Source of the DNA: Moniliophthora roreri
Lineage: Eukaryota > Basidiomycota > Agaricomycetes > Agaricales > Marasmiaceae
Reading direction: 5' to 3'
Assembly: GCA_001466705.2 (NCBI GenBank)
Contig: LATX02000189.1
Span: forward strand, 186,001-250,000
DNA length: 64,000 bases
Below the pieces are notes generated by a model. It saw only the letters and a program-made list of their open reading frames with translations, was not told where the DNA came from and did not search any database. Positions 34,358 through 46,581 of the stretch are shown piece after piece. The translations under genes were made by a program, and so were the position numbers. The first letter of the stretch is position 1, and every line of letters starts with the position of its first letter.

Positions 34358-35670
34358 ATGGTCATCACGCAAACCTCAACTGGAATGGTTGACGAGAGGA
34401 AACGAAAGAAGACGATGGATAAGGCTATGGGTGTTCATGTATGTCGTCAACTTTTTTTTTTCTTTGCAGCTAAAGGCCCGGATTTCTGACCTAAATGATC
34501 AGCTTTCACGACAGTTACAGCTGCGATTGCAGTATGCAAAGCTGAAGGTCGACCATGGATGGGTTCGTGGCCAGCCAGTTTCGTGACTCTGACTAGTACT
34601 CATCAACTTTTTTTAAAAACAAACCAGCAAAAACAAAATCTTAACGAAGTTGAAAACCTTTACTTTCGGCATTCACATATCAGAGGTCCTCGTACTTCTG
34701 TGCCATCTACTGTACAGCTCAACCAGGCAATATCAACGTTCCTGCCTGCCGCCACTCCCAGACCTCAGTCGTCGATGTCTTTCATGCAAAACATAGCGGC
34801 AAAACAACTCGATACATCCAGTCAACAAGTTAAAGACAGTGCACAGAGGGAAAAGACCGCTTCGCCACCGGCGCAACCGGTTGCAATCACTCAACTTCTT
34901 CCTTCACCTTTTCCGATTCCAGAAAACCGACCAAGTTCAACAACAGAACCCGCTCCAATACCTCCAGATACCAGTATTCCTGTTCCAATGTCAGTAGGAC
35001 CGCCACCAAACGTACCAACGATGCAAAGCCCTTCGCAGGACTTTGTACCAGCTCACACATTTACATTCAAAGTAGGTGTCTTTGGCCCGTGAATATATAT
35101 CGATTTTGATTCATCACCTTGTAGCATGTGCATCCTATACCTACGCATCCTCCGAACAATACCTATCCAAACCCCACACGTACATTATCCTCGCAGTCGT
35201 CATTATCCATTCCTTCGCATCCAGCTTCACAAAGCCAGCCAAAGCCGGTCTCGACAAGTGCGCCAGCGCCAGCTGCACCACCTCCGAGGAAGCCTTCACC
35301 AGTCACATCTACTTCATCATTACAGACCTCGAACTCAGGTCCTCCCACGAAACCCGCTGAGCCTTTTCAATTTGGCCCAAACTCATCATCTTCAACTTTG
35401 ACGTATGACTCTTTTTGGTCATCTCACCTGGCCTCCAGAACCAGGTCACTAACATCCTTGTCGGGCAGTAGCTCGGAGGACGTTACGAACACTGCTGCAC
35501 CGACAAATTTTTTGCAGAGAAGATTGTCGGATGTCCAAATCGCGCAGTCACTGGGACCCTCATTCGCCGAATATATGTCCTCGCATTCTCATGGTTTAAG
35601 TGGCGGAGTGCAGGCTGGAAAGCAGAATCCGGAAGTTGTGAACAGACTAGGTACGGTTGGAAAGGTTTGA
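34358..35670 (+). CDS. Uncharacterised coiled-coil, Pro/Ser/Thr-rich protein
   Basis: Four proposed exons. The first has a basic N-terminus (DERKRKKTMDKAMG). Exon 2 encodes a coiled coil (LKARISDLNDQLSRQLQLRL), joined to QKQNLNEVENLYF. About 300 residues of Pro/Ser/Thr/Gln-rich disordered sequence follow, with an intron at about 35071-35123 (TFTFK to HVHPIPTHPP). The C-terminal part has more defined segments (FQFGPNSSSSTLTYDSFWSS and LQRRLSDVQIAQSLGPSFAE). No domain was recognised; composition suits a nuclear or adaptor protein, which is inference. It lies 230 bp upstream of, and divergent from, BNA1. Confidence 0.6.
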
Positions 35671-35899
35671 AGTCGGAAATCATAACCACTTTTTCCATTA
35701 TTGCTATCTCTTTGTAACGTATCGCATCGTATATCCTGCTCTTGTCGTCGTAGCACTCGAATAATTGTTCTTTGAGCACGCACATTGAATGTCATATCGG
35801 GTTTGATGCCACGCGGACATTTTACGCAGCCAACAGTTCTTCGCTTGCATCTACATCCTTACACGCCGAAGCTCAGACCTCTGGTCATATCCGAGCCCC

Positions 35900-37719
35900 A
35901 TGATGCTGTCGAATTCTCCTGGCTGGAAACAAGTTTCACCGTTAGAGCATCTCATCGCTCGAGCTTGCGACGTAACTCTCCCTGAACCAAACTATGCTGT
36001 CAATCTCGAAGTCGCAGACTATATCAACCAGAAAAAGGCAAATACGTATGTATGCGTTCGGAATACACTGCGAACCCAGTCGCTAATGTTTCATCTCGTT
36101 GCAGACCACGAGAAGCTGCGATGCTCATTGCTCATCTCGCCAATAACCGGAATCCCCATATTGCAATGCTTGCCCTGACTCTGCTGGACACCCTCGTGCA
36201 ATCATGCGGATACCCGTTTCATCTCCAGATGTCGACGAAAGAGTTCCTTAATGAACTCGTGCGCCGATTTCCTGAACGACCTCCACCTTTTCCCAACCCA
36301 GTCATGACCAGGATATTAGAACTCATTCATGGATGGAAAGAAGGAATTTGCACTCAGTCGAGATGGAAAGATGACTTGGGCAACATCAGGGATATGCATC
36401 GTCTCCTCACATTCAAAGGCTACCGATTCCGCGATTTATCTCGGCAGCATCAAGACACCCTTGCATCAGCTTCAGTGCGTTGTATTCGCTTCCTTTTAAT
36501 ACCTGCACTCATACGTGTCCATGTGGATCTCAGAATATCAAAACTGCCGAAGAACTCGAGAATGAGGATCGTGAAGCCCAATCCGCCAAACTCCAGGAGC
36601 TCATCCGTCGTGGAACACCGCGTGATTTAGCTGCCGCTCAAGAACTCATGAAGTCGCTAGCTGGAGCCAATCCAGATGCGAAACCGGATTATCGCGCACA
36701 GGCCCTCACAGATCTCAATAAACTGGAGAGCAAAGTCATCTTGCTGAATGAGATGCTTGATAACGTTGACACGGAGAGAGAAGAAAAGTTTGTCCCAGGC
36801 GATGCATATGACCAAGTCGCGACGATATTAGGAGCAGCTAGACCGAAGTTGCAGAAATGGATATCGGATGCGGAATCGTATGACTCCGAATCTCTAGGTG
36901 TGTCCAGGCGGTGAAAAACACGTGCAGATACTCATGATTTGAGCAGACACCTTCCTGCAGATAAATGACCAGATTAACAACGTCCTCAACCGCTACGAAG
37001 CTTTCAAGAAAGGCGACTACGAGACTGCGAGAAACCCCGTCCCTGCTGAACTGTCGAATCAATCAACAAGTGGGCAGTCTTTGATTGACTTTGATGATGA
37101 CACAGGCATGCAATCCCAGGCAGGCAACGGTGCTGGTCAGGATGACCTCGCTGGATTATTTGGCCCGCCCACCCAAACTTCCCAAGCCGTCATGTCGCCT
37201 TCGCAAAATACCAATACTCTTATTGGCGGTATGGGTATGGGTGGTATGAACATGGCATTCTCAAATCAAGGTGTCCCGACGACACACTCGCCGTCTCCTG
37301 TTATGGGTGGTATGGGCGGAATGAACAATCCCATGTTCAGAAATACATCAATGTCTCCGCCTGCGATTATGCTACCTTCGACGCCAGCCAATGGATCGCC
37401 TGCGCGGAACGGTACGCCTGGGACTCCTGGAATGGCACCCCAGGGCGGTATGGCGATGAATATGGGAATGAACTCGCCTGCTATGGGCGCAGGAATGGGC
37501 ATGGGTTTCGGCGGAATGGGTGCAGGAATGGTATCGGGCATGGGGATGGGAATGGGGATGAGCGGTCCATCTCAACCCCAACAGCAGTCATTCTTCCCGA
37601 CTCAACAACCGACCCAGTTACACCAGCAGCAGCAACAGAACTCGCCATCAAATTCATCGACAGCGCCTTCTCAAGCTTCTGGGAAGGATCCATTTGCGGA
37701 CTTGGCTGGATTATTCTGA
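35900..37719 (+). CDS. VHS and GAT domain protein (GGA/TOM1-like trafficking adaptor)
   Basis: The VHS domain spans about residues 1-150 (SPLEHLIARACDVTLPEPNY, ANNRNPHIAMLALTLLDTLV, KEFLNELVRRFPERPP). The GAT region follows at about 170-300 (LESKVILLNEMLDNVDTERE, QINDQINNVLNRYEAFKKGD). A clathrin-box-like LIDFD comes next, then a Gly/Met/Pro- then Gln-rich tail ending DPFADLAGLF. VHS-GAT proteins bind cargo, Arf or ubiquitin and recruit clathrin at the trans-Golgi or endosome. No gamma-adaptin ear (GAE) domain is visible at the C-terminus, so this is closer to a TOM1-like architecture than to yeast Gga1/2. The two DLAGLF-type repeats (near 37147 and 37699) may be short adaptor-binding motifs. 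Confidence 0.88.
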
Positions 37720-38207
37720 TTGCCTAATGACAGTTGGGTTGGGTTGAGTTCAATGTTTATCGTTTGGATGTTATTATTTTCTTATAAGTGTGCTATCGCT
37801 GCCATCTATACAACTCGTGAAAGCTTTATCTTAGCTGAGGCCAAAAATGTGACAATGTTCCTTCTTGCTTCGACTCCTGTAGTTTCAGTGTTAGCGTTTG
37901 AGTGGTATTCCAAGGCGAATTGATGAACGGACTCCATTTAAAGGTCGTATTCGCGAGCTGTAGAAAAAGCGGACGTGTTTTTTTTTGTGTCACCTGTCTG
38001 TCACGCTGTGCGCGCTTGCAGGTTTGCCGAGTTTCCACGACGTGACGAAAATACTTCGCGTCTCTTCGATACCACTCGCAAGTACTCTTTACCGTCAGAG
38101 TATAGAGTAAATACCCCACCAGAAGGATTCGACAAACTTGTCAGCCGACTCGCAGACAAAATTCGTCGCTCATCTGCTCATCTTTTCCTTGATTCGAAAA
38201 GCTGTCA
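37720..38207. other. Intergenic region upstream of UBA2
   Basis: The 3' UTR of the VHS gene and the UBA2 promoter. A T8 tract lies near 37978. No gene was seen; a 97-codon minus-strand frame here has no support. Confidence 0.4.
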
Positions 38208-40659
38208 ATGTCGACGGCAGCAGCACGTACAGCCCATGCAAAGGCTATTCTGGGACCTGAATTACACGGTCGCTTAGCGGAGACAAAAGTATTACTTGTC
38301 GGGGCAGGTGGGATAGGATGCGAGCTTCGTACGTAGCCATTCGACTACAGTGACATGACTCTTGCCCTCAACCAACAATTTCAGTCAAAAACATCGTTCT
38401 GACAGGCTTCGGCAAAATAACCTTACTGGACCTTGATACTATTGACCTTTCGAATCTCAACCGCCAATTTCTATTCAGGAAAAAGGATGTGAAGCAAAGC
38501 AAAGCCATCGTAAATCCCTTTTCTCTTAAAGTTATCTTCATTCTGGACTCCTCCCTAGATCGCTGCTATGACCGCAACGCCTTTCAACCCGAACGTCCAA
38601 ATTACCCCTCTTCATGCCAACATCAAAGAGCCACAATTCGATATCCAGTGGTTCCAAGGCTTTGATATTGTCCTCAATGCGCTCGACAACCTCGGTGAGA
38701 TTTTTACTTATGAACAGTCAAAACTCCCTTCTAAAGTTTTCGCAGATGCTCGCAGACATGTAAACAAGATGTGTATGGCGGCACAAGTCCCCTTGGTGGA
38801 GTCTGGGACAGCTGGCTACCTCGGGCAAGTTCAGCCCCTACTTAAGGTGAGAAATGGTTCTCGAGGAAGCAATGGACTAAATTTAATTGTTTAATTGAAG
38901 GATCTGACGGAATGCTTTGACTGTATACCCAAACCCACTCCCAAGAGTTTTCCGGTTTGCACCATCCGTTCGACGCCTAGTCAGCCAATTCATTGTATCG
39001 TCTGGAGTAAAACCTACCTCATGGGGTGAGATTGAATGTCTCCTTTCGATAACACATTGTTGGATCTTTGAATGCAGACAGCTCTTTGGAGAAGATGAAG
39101 ATGCAGGAGGCGAACTTGACGAAGCTGAGAAGCAGGGTGAAAACGGTGGCGCTCTGCTCTTCAGTTCCCTGAAGGCTCTCTCACCCCAATTATCTCTTTC
39201 ACAGCTCAAGAAATTGCAACCCTACGTAAAGAGGCCCTCGCATTCCAAGCGGTCCGAAAAGCACTTCGTTCGCCAAATACAGAAGAATCCGCTGCGAAGA
39301 CGGTTTTCAAAAAAGTAAGATCTCGACTCAATCTCTTGAATTTGATCCCTCACTTCAAGCCCTAGGTTTTTGACTCGGATGTACGGAACTTGCTTCTTAT
39401 GTCGGACATGTGGCGTTCGAGAACCCCTCCCACTCCTCTGGATTTTGACGCAATACTCCAAGGGTCTTTCACATTACCTACTTCATCTACGTCCGGAACT
39501 ACTGTCCCAAATGGTCGGCCCAATGATCGGAGAAATGGCAGCGGGTCCACTATGACCACTGGCTTGAAGGACCAGCGTTCTCTGTCATTGAAGGACAACC
39601 TGTCTTTGTTTATTTCGAGGTCCGTACATGACACTCAGACATATTCATAATTCTGACCCTTCGCTTTTCCAGCACGGAACGTATCGCCGCACGTTTACAA
39701 GCTGGAGAAGACCCTATATCATTTGACAAAGATGACGACGATACCTTAGATTTTGTCACTGCGGCGTCAAATCTGCGTTCTGCAGCCTATGGTATTCCGG
39801 GAAAAACGCGATGGGAAGTAAAAGGTAAGGCTACTACTTCTCACAACCGGAACGATCGTCATCCCTTCCACAGAAATGGCAGGGAACATCATACCTGCTA
39901 TCGCCACGACGAATGCGATCATTGCAGGTTTAATCGTTCTCCAGGCACTGCATCTTCTCCGCAAGTCCTATGACAAGCTCCGGAACGTTCATCTCCAATT
40001 CAAGCCGACGGTTCCTTTGAGCACCATCACAATGTCACGACCTAATCCTAATTGCGGAATCTGCAGGGATACATACACCAATGTGCTATGTGACCCCTCG
40101 AGGACGACGTTGAGGGACATTGTGAAAGGGGTCCTCGATGAGGACGACCGTGAGGTCAGTGTCTACGAGGACAAGAGGATTCTGAGTGATCCCGACTGGG
40201 ACGACAATTACGATCGAACCCTGGAAAGTCTCAATGTGACTAGAGGAAAATTCTTGTCAATAGTCGATGAGGAAGGGGAGTGGGCGACCATCTCCGTAGG
40301 GTTGGGCATCTTACCGTTCGTACCCTCGTTCGAGTCGTTTGATTATGCTGCTAATACCGATGTATAGGAAAAACCACCCGGCAGATGCACCTCCGTTTAT
40401 TCTGCCAAATCCATTACTGCAGCCAACACGCAAAGTGAAGCCTGCCCCGCCTTCACCCTCTACTCCTCCTCGAGCATCGCTGAAACGCTCAGCGCCCGAC
40501 GACAGCGATACCACAGACGCAGAACCTTCTGCGAAACGGAGAAAGGCCGAGGAGTTGTCCAGTCCTAGCAAAAGGAGGCGACTGGAGGAAGATGGTCTCG
40601 TCATGATGGACAGTGCGAATGACAAGTTGGAAGACGAAAACGTCATCGAAATAGATTGA
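38208..40659 (+). CDS. UBA2: SUMO-activating enzyme E1 catalytic subunit
   Basis: Multi-exon. The adenylation domain has the nucleotide motif [15 protein letters not shown], then [19 protein letters not shown] and IVLNALDN joined to DARRHVNKM. The active-site Cys lies in [20 protein letters not shown] (near 38950). Later landmarks are [19 protein letters not shown], the [12 protein letters not shown] second half of the zinc site ([15 protein letters not shown]), the ubiquitin-like domain ([16 protein letters not shown]) and a C-terminal basic tail with SAKRRKAEE and KRRRLEED, a likely nuclear signal, then ENVIEID. With AOS1 it activates SUMO and passes it to UBC9 in the nucleus. Length and order match the family. 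Confidence 0.95.
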
Positions 40660-40857
40660 AGAAGTTTCCGTGACTTCTGTATAACGGACAATTCTTGGAT
40701 CGTGCTTTGCGGATGATTCAATTTGTTGTACATTACGATATGCATGCAGTTAATAGAAGAGAACTTTAAAGTATTCATGCTGTCCGTCACAATGTGAAGA
40801 GGTCCAGAGGGCTCACACGACAACGAATTGGTATAATCAATAAAATATATTCACTGG

Positions 40858-42937
40858 TTATGCTCCGGTCATTTCAGTATCATTCTGTCCTGATTGCATC
40901 GATGAGGTACGAGTAGTAGCTAACACCTCGCCTGATGCACTACCTTCAGACATCTGTTCATTACTAGCAACGTCTCCGAATATGACCGGTGTTACAGGCA
41001 CTGTAGTGGTATTCGGTGCACTCGTCGCAGGTAACCCTGCACCAAGATCACCTGTTGTTGGACTGGTACTAGGAATCGTAGACAGGGTCGCACTAGCCGA
41101 CGCTACCCAGGCAGGCGTTGTAGCTGTGCTCGTTCTGTATGAGCTCATGCCTTGCCCTCGGGAAGAAGCAACCTGCGGAATTTCAGCATTGGCTTTGCCA
41201 GCCGATACACAAGGGCGGCAGAAACCTGTGGGTAACACGTCAGGCAAAGATCAAACGCCAAATAGGCACAAGACTCACGTCCACCCATCAACAAGGGTAC
41301 ATCTGTCATTCCGCAGCTGAGACACTTGATGATAATTGGTGCTCGGGGAGTTTGAGGTTGCCGTGCTTTGGGCTGCCTTGGCTGCCTTTGTTTCTTGGGA
41401 AGAGGCTCCGTATTTGAAGTGGGAAGAGAAGAGGTCGAGGTGGCAACGTTTGCCATCGGTGAGGCCGAGGCGGCGACGTCTGTGGTGGGTGGAGGAGGTG
41501 TGGGGATAATGGTGGGAGTAATGGTTGCAGCAACTGCAGCCTCTGGAGGCAGCGGCACAGCTGGAGACGGAACTGGTGGCGCAGGAGTAGCTTTTGGCTT
41601 CCTTGTCGTTGCACGTTTCCGTGTTGTGGTAGTCGTGTTCCCTGTCGGCTTGATGGACTTGAGAGTGTACGGCGGCGCCGTGATCTGCAAAAGGTGTTGG
41701 TATGCACCGCATTGCAGAAACAGAGTACTAACGTACCGCTTGTAACTGTGCTAATAAGGGACTATCTTCTGCAATCTGATGGGCCAGCTTCACGGAGGAT
41801 GCGCCATGTCGTTGCTCCGTCTTCTGGATTTTTATTGAGAACATAATTGTCGACCGAATTATGAAACAGTTACCAGCTTGTCAAGTATGGCTTGAGTTTC
41901 CTCATCAACACATCCACCAGCCCAGCGTTGAACCGTGTCGCGTATCGTCCACGGTGCTTTCGAGATATGTATCGTCGTCAGCTCTTCATTGCCAGTCGAG
42001 TTTTCTCCCTGGGTTTTTGGTGCAATAGTAGTGATCAAAATACTGTTATCGGATGACATTGACGAAGAATATGCCGAGTTTGGCATTGAGGACACGGTAG
42101 AGAAGTCAGCTAATCCTCTAGGCATGATCCAACGTTCAGAGATGTTCTCCCGAAATTCAAAGACCACATCAAATGGCTTCAGATTGGGTGCTTGTGCTTG
42201 CGTAGGCAACGCGGTCGATGTGCTGAGGGTCGTAGTACTAGCTGACGTACTGCTGGTAGCAGGACTATTCGTGCTCGGGGGTTGAACAGGTGTGGTGTAA
42301 GCATTGGCAGCAAGACTCTGTATCAGTAAACCTAGAGTCTTTAGTTGTTCCGTGCTTGCCTTCCCAGCGGCCGCGAGCTGTAAAAGATTCGCGAGCGTAG
42401 GATTGGTTGACGCTGCGAGGTTCACTTGATTCACCACCTCTGGGGTGATTGTGAGAGCAGACATCATAGGTGCAGGTTGAGATGATGGTACTGTATCGGT
42501 GGGTATCTGTAACTGGCTTTGGGCAGTAGAGGCGGAAGCCACTGGCGCCGCTTGATAGTTTGAATTCGGGTAATACGACTGCCATTGTCTGGGTTGAGAT
42601 TGCTGGGGCTGCTGAGCTTGTGTTTGGAGATAATGAACTTCGTATATGACAGTGTCATGGAAAACGTGTGGTCCGATGCTCAAATCGCATTTTCCTCGGG
42701 ATTGGATAGTATGAGGTAGTATCGGGGTCGGATTTGTGGTCTTCTTGTGTTGTTTTCCAGAAAACTTTGTGAAAAAGGAAGAAAGGATTTTTTCCCGAGC
42801 TGATTTTGACTGTCAGACTTGTAGAAATATGGGAGGAAGGATTCAAAGACACGCACATTGTCGAAGTGACTGCAACAATACAAGGCTTTCCGGAATTGAT
42901 TTAAGCGGTCCTTCTTCTCCCTCTGAGGAATCGTCAT
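40858..42937 (-). CDS. Q/S/T/P-rich protein with a C-terminal four-Cys zinc finger
   Basis: Start at 42937 (MTIPQREKKDRLNQFRKAL). Exon 1 ends after CCSHFDN and joins in phase to FSGKQHKKTTNPTPILPH, then GKCDLSIGPHVFHDTVIYEV. Next come a long Gln/Ser/Thr/Pro-rich region, a conserved-looking block (PFDVVFEFRENISERWIMPR ... APWTIRDTVQRWAGG), a basic Thr/Arg/Lys stretch (TTTTRKRATTRKPKATP) and a CX2C-X13-CX2C finger: CLSCGMTDVPLLMGG spliced to RFCRPC. The finger resembles a GATA-type knuckle in spacing but lacks its usual WRR-type core. Composition suggests a nuclear transcription or chromatin factor; this is inference. The first-exon assignment rests on frame continuity only. Convergent with UBA2. 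Confidence 0.7.
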
Positions 42938-43116
42938 CGCCAATTATAGGAAGCTTTATGCTCTGGTTCTGGCGAGACATCGTGTTAGGGCGTTGCAGTT
43001 CTTGAAAACAGCAGTGGCTAGAGCCAATATTTTATGTTTGGGACGCTCAGTATTCGGGCGCTTAGGTCAACGCTGAACTGCGTGAATCGAAGATACATAA
43101 TGTATAGCAAGATGTT

Positions 43117-45769
43117 TCAAAATTCCTCAATATCATCGCTTTCCAACCAGCCACCATCGTGCGCTTCAGTCTTTGTGTCAACTAAGAGTCCCGACTCCTC
43201 TTGCTCTACAAGACTCTCATTCCCAGGTGCAGTATCCGACTCATCCAATTGTTGTGCATGCCCATCTGACAACCCGGACTGCACGAATTGGAGGTGTGAG
43301 AAGCGACGATGGGTAGCAGGAGGCACCCATGATGGTTGCATTCCAGGTGCCCGAATATCCTTCGCCTTCAATACAGCTCCCAGCTCTGTCACGATTAGTT
43401 GAGGACACCATCTGCCAACATCCCAGACGATTTGGTCAATCTACACAATATCAAATAAGCCTACGTTTCAAGTGAGATAAAAACATCAATGAACATACCA
43501 GATGATTATCGTCTAGGCTGGTGTTCGATCTTCCCTGAGAGACAATCCACGCCCTAACGTCCTTCACTCCTTCCCATGCGTCCTTTTCCTTGTTCAAAAA
43601 GTCAAAAAACTCTGGTTTGAATACTTTTTGCGATCGACGCTCCACCGGTGATGGTAATGAGTGCAATGTACCGAGAGTTAATAAGTGGAAACGATGGGGG
43701 TTAACTTGGTACCACTGGAGGGAAAGCCATTTGTGAGATGCCATATTAAACCACACGTTATACGCTTACCGTTTCGCCACCACTAGAATCGGCCCAACTG
43801 AGCCAGTCCGCGACGCCGTCGCAGTGGTCTAGGTCATTACAAAACTGTGTGTAGTTCTGGTGGATGTATAGCGAATAGAGCGACGAGTCGATCGGCGAAT
43901 CGGAATAAAGACGCTAGGAGTCTCTTCAGCAAGGACAGATGCGAAAAGGTAAGGGCTCACATCAACATCAACACGACTAGTCCGTCTATCGTGATGTCGG
44001 AGGTGGTCTGGCAGTGATGATGCATCCACTAGTCTTCTGTCAATCTCTTGTTCCTTCCGGATATCTCTTGCTTGTGCCGATGGAGCTGGAGCATCGCCTT
44101 TCCCTTTTTACAGGAAATCAAGTTAGTCTTCCGCGGGAGCGCTTGATGAAACAGCATACTTTTGTTATACAAGACCCTTCCGATCAGATGAAAGAGTGCC
44201 AGGCTCTGTTCCCGCCTAGTGATGTTTTCCATCAGTACTTCGGCTTCTGATCTTGAATCTTTCTTGCAATTTTTGCTTTTCGTGCCAGTCTGGTCCTCTA
44301 AGCGTATACATGCAAACTGCAGTGCCATGATGGCGCTCCTGATGTCCCCATTGGCAGTCTCTACAACCAAATCGAGAAGGCTGGACGTGACAGGGGATTT
44401 TCGAGGATTGCCCTTTCCAGAAGAGGTATAATGGGTGTTGAGGAGTGCTTGCAGTGCTTTTCGAAGCAGTGTTGGTGCTATTGGATTGAATCTATAAAAA
44501 GGCCTTAAGTTCCAAGCTCAAGATAAGTGATTGAGTCATGTACCTGATGTGAGTGACGAAGGGACCATTCAGCATGTCCTTTGGCAGTACAGATTGCGCA
44601 TCAACAGCCCTATCGTTGTCCCTTCTCCACATTCCGCTGGCTAGTTTCTCATCCTCTGCCTCGCCACGCATTCCTGGATCACTGACAACGATGACAATGG
44701 GGACAGAATCCCCGTTTGAGGAATTTACCGTCGCTTGAAGGACAGTATGAAACCGTGCTCGTATGGTTGAATTTCCAATGTTTGGGAGATCCTCGAGGAG
44801 AATGACTCTCCGGCCGCCAGACTTGTCTTTTTGCTTGGAACTGCTAGGGAATACGGTGTGACAGTTGGCCGCTCGATTTAAAAACATTTCGAATTTGCCA
44901 AAAGAATTGTCATGTTCGTATATAGGGTTGAGCCTGTTGCTTTGTGCGAGAAACTCTGAATCTTCATGATGAACGCATTCAGATGGGAGTTGCGCGAACT
45001 ATAAGAGGTACACACCAATGTTCCTCGATGAACTCTCGTTCATAGAGTTTCTCCATTCCAATAACTCGAATCCCATTTCATTGCTCAATACTCGGATCGT
45101 GCTCGTTTTCGCTGTTCCAGCAGGACCAGATAGTACAAGAATTTTCTGGATGCAGACGTTGAGCTCGTGAAAAGCTGGAAAATATCAGCACTCACTCGAT
45201 ATTTTTTGAGCTTTCCAGATGGGCCGCCCTCAAATGCTTCCAGTAACCATCTTCTGACGTCTTCAACTTTCCTTACATGCACAGCCAGTTCGCTCTGAAG
45301 AGAGAAATCTAGAGATCTCGTCGGCTGAGAAGTTGAAGGAGAAATACCTCCGTCCTTGGTTCGTAAACGTCTACCCATAGACGATCGTCTGCGTAAAAAT
45401 TGAGCTCTTGATCTGGACATGTTTCCTGTAATGAATTACCTTCCCTACTCACGGTACATCTGACATCTTCATCTTCAGTATACACAATCTCTTTCGCTTT
45501 CGCTTTCCCCTTCAAACTCGAAACCGAACTTTGCGAGAGAGACAATGGAGGTTGAGATGATGGCAGATTTGGAAACTAGAATTCCTTAGCCTCGTGTGGA
45601 GTACGAGGAACAAACGAGATCATACCGCGTTTAGAGGGTTGACTCGTTTCGAACTACTTGTTGCAGACTTCAACGGCTCGACTTTTAGCTTGGGACGTTT
45701 CTGTGGATTCTGAGAGTTCCTTTTTGAGTTCGAGGATGGCAAGGAGGATTGCGATAACTTTGGGGGCAT
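43117..45769 (-). CDS. RAD17: Checkpoint clamp loader RAD17 (yeast Rad24) homologue
   Basis: A minus-strand multi-exon gene. A basic, Ser-rich N-terminus (MPPKLSQSSLPSSNSKR) precedes LWVDVYEPRTE joined to AELAVHVRKVEDVRRWLLEA. The Walker A is LVLSGPAGTAKTSTIRVLS (near 45110) and the Walker B-like motif is RRVILLEDLPNIGN (near 44790). Further landmarks are FNPIAPTLLRKAL and SANGDIRSAIMALQFAC-type sensor sequence (VETANGDIRSAI). An acidic tail ends WLESDDIEEF. Rad17 replaces Rfc1 in the clamp loader that places the 9-1-1 clamp at damaged DNA to activate ATR/Mec1. The position of the acidic residues after DLPN matches Rad17 rather than RFC1-5. Confidence 0.92.
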
Positions 45770-46581
45770 AATCCGGACTTTTGCTGACGTCGTCACAGCA
45801 CGAAACTAGGAGACAAGCCGCGGACAACTCTAGCAAGGAGTCAACGGACATTGGACGGCAAGACACGCGTTGTGGTTACTGGTACATACCACGGTCACGC
45901 GCGCCCAATTCACGGCTATGGCATGTGCCTGGCCTGATCCGGTTGTCAGTAACTTACTTCACCAAGCACTGCTTCCACGGCCAAGCCGCTCAAAAAACTC
46001 GTGTTTTCTGATGGCCGTACGATGAGCTCAGCTCAACCAAGTCGCCAACAGGTATTAGATCGATGAACAACGCATGAAACTCGCACCAGTTGACTCGCAC
46101 ATAATGCCAGTGGGGAATAGGAATACTGTAACTTCTCGCCATGTCACATTGGGTGCTTTCTGCTTCAAAACTACCGGCGCGCCTCCAGCTGTCTACTACA
46201 GTAGATTGGACACAGCCTCACTCGTCTTCCGGTGCTGTTAGGTTGCATAAGTATCGCCACTGCCCATCACACTGATTCATACATGCGGAACCTTGGCTAT
46301 TTCTATATCTTTCATGCTTTCGTTGCGTCCTTCGGCTCAGATGTTCACAGGGATGACATCTCCATTCAAATCCCTGCAGATGTCAGGGAGGGTTCTTGTA
46401 CTTACCTTCCCGCTCAACAGCATCGATACCTCATATACTTATAACGGCCGCACCCTCTTATTGGGTCCTAATCTTTCTTGACGTGCTTTACACTGAAGGC
46501 CCTCCAAACTGAAGCACGTTCAGGTACGTAGCAAACTATGCTAGCGGATTTCGCCCTTACTCGAGCCTTAGCAGTGATTTC
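45770..46581. other. Divergent promoter region of RAD17 and a membrane-protein gene
   Basis: About 800 bp between two divergent start codons. No coding signal; no clear TATA box. Confidence 0.4.

Noticed and set aside
37266..37541. Gly/Pro/Ile-rich minus-strand frame
   Set aside because: Antisense shadow of the Gly/Met-rich tail of the VHS-GAT protein.
41368..41745. 125-codon Gly/Val-rich plus-strand frame
   Set aside because: It is the antisense shadow of the Pro/Thr/Ala-rich part of the zinc-finger gene.
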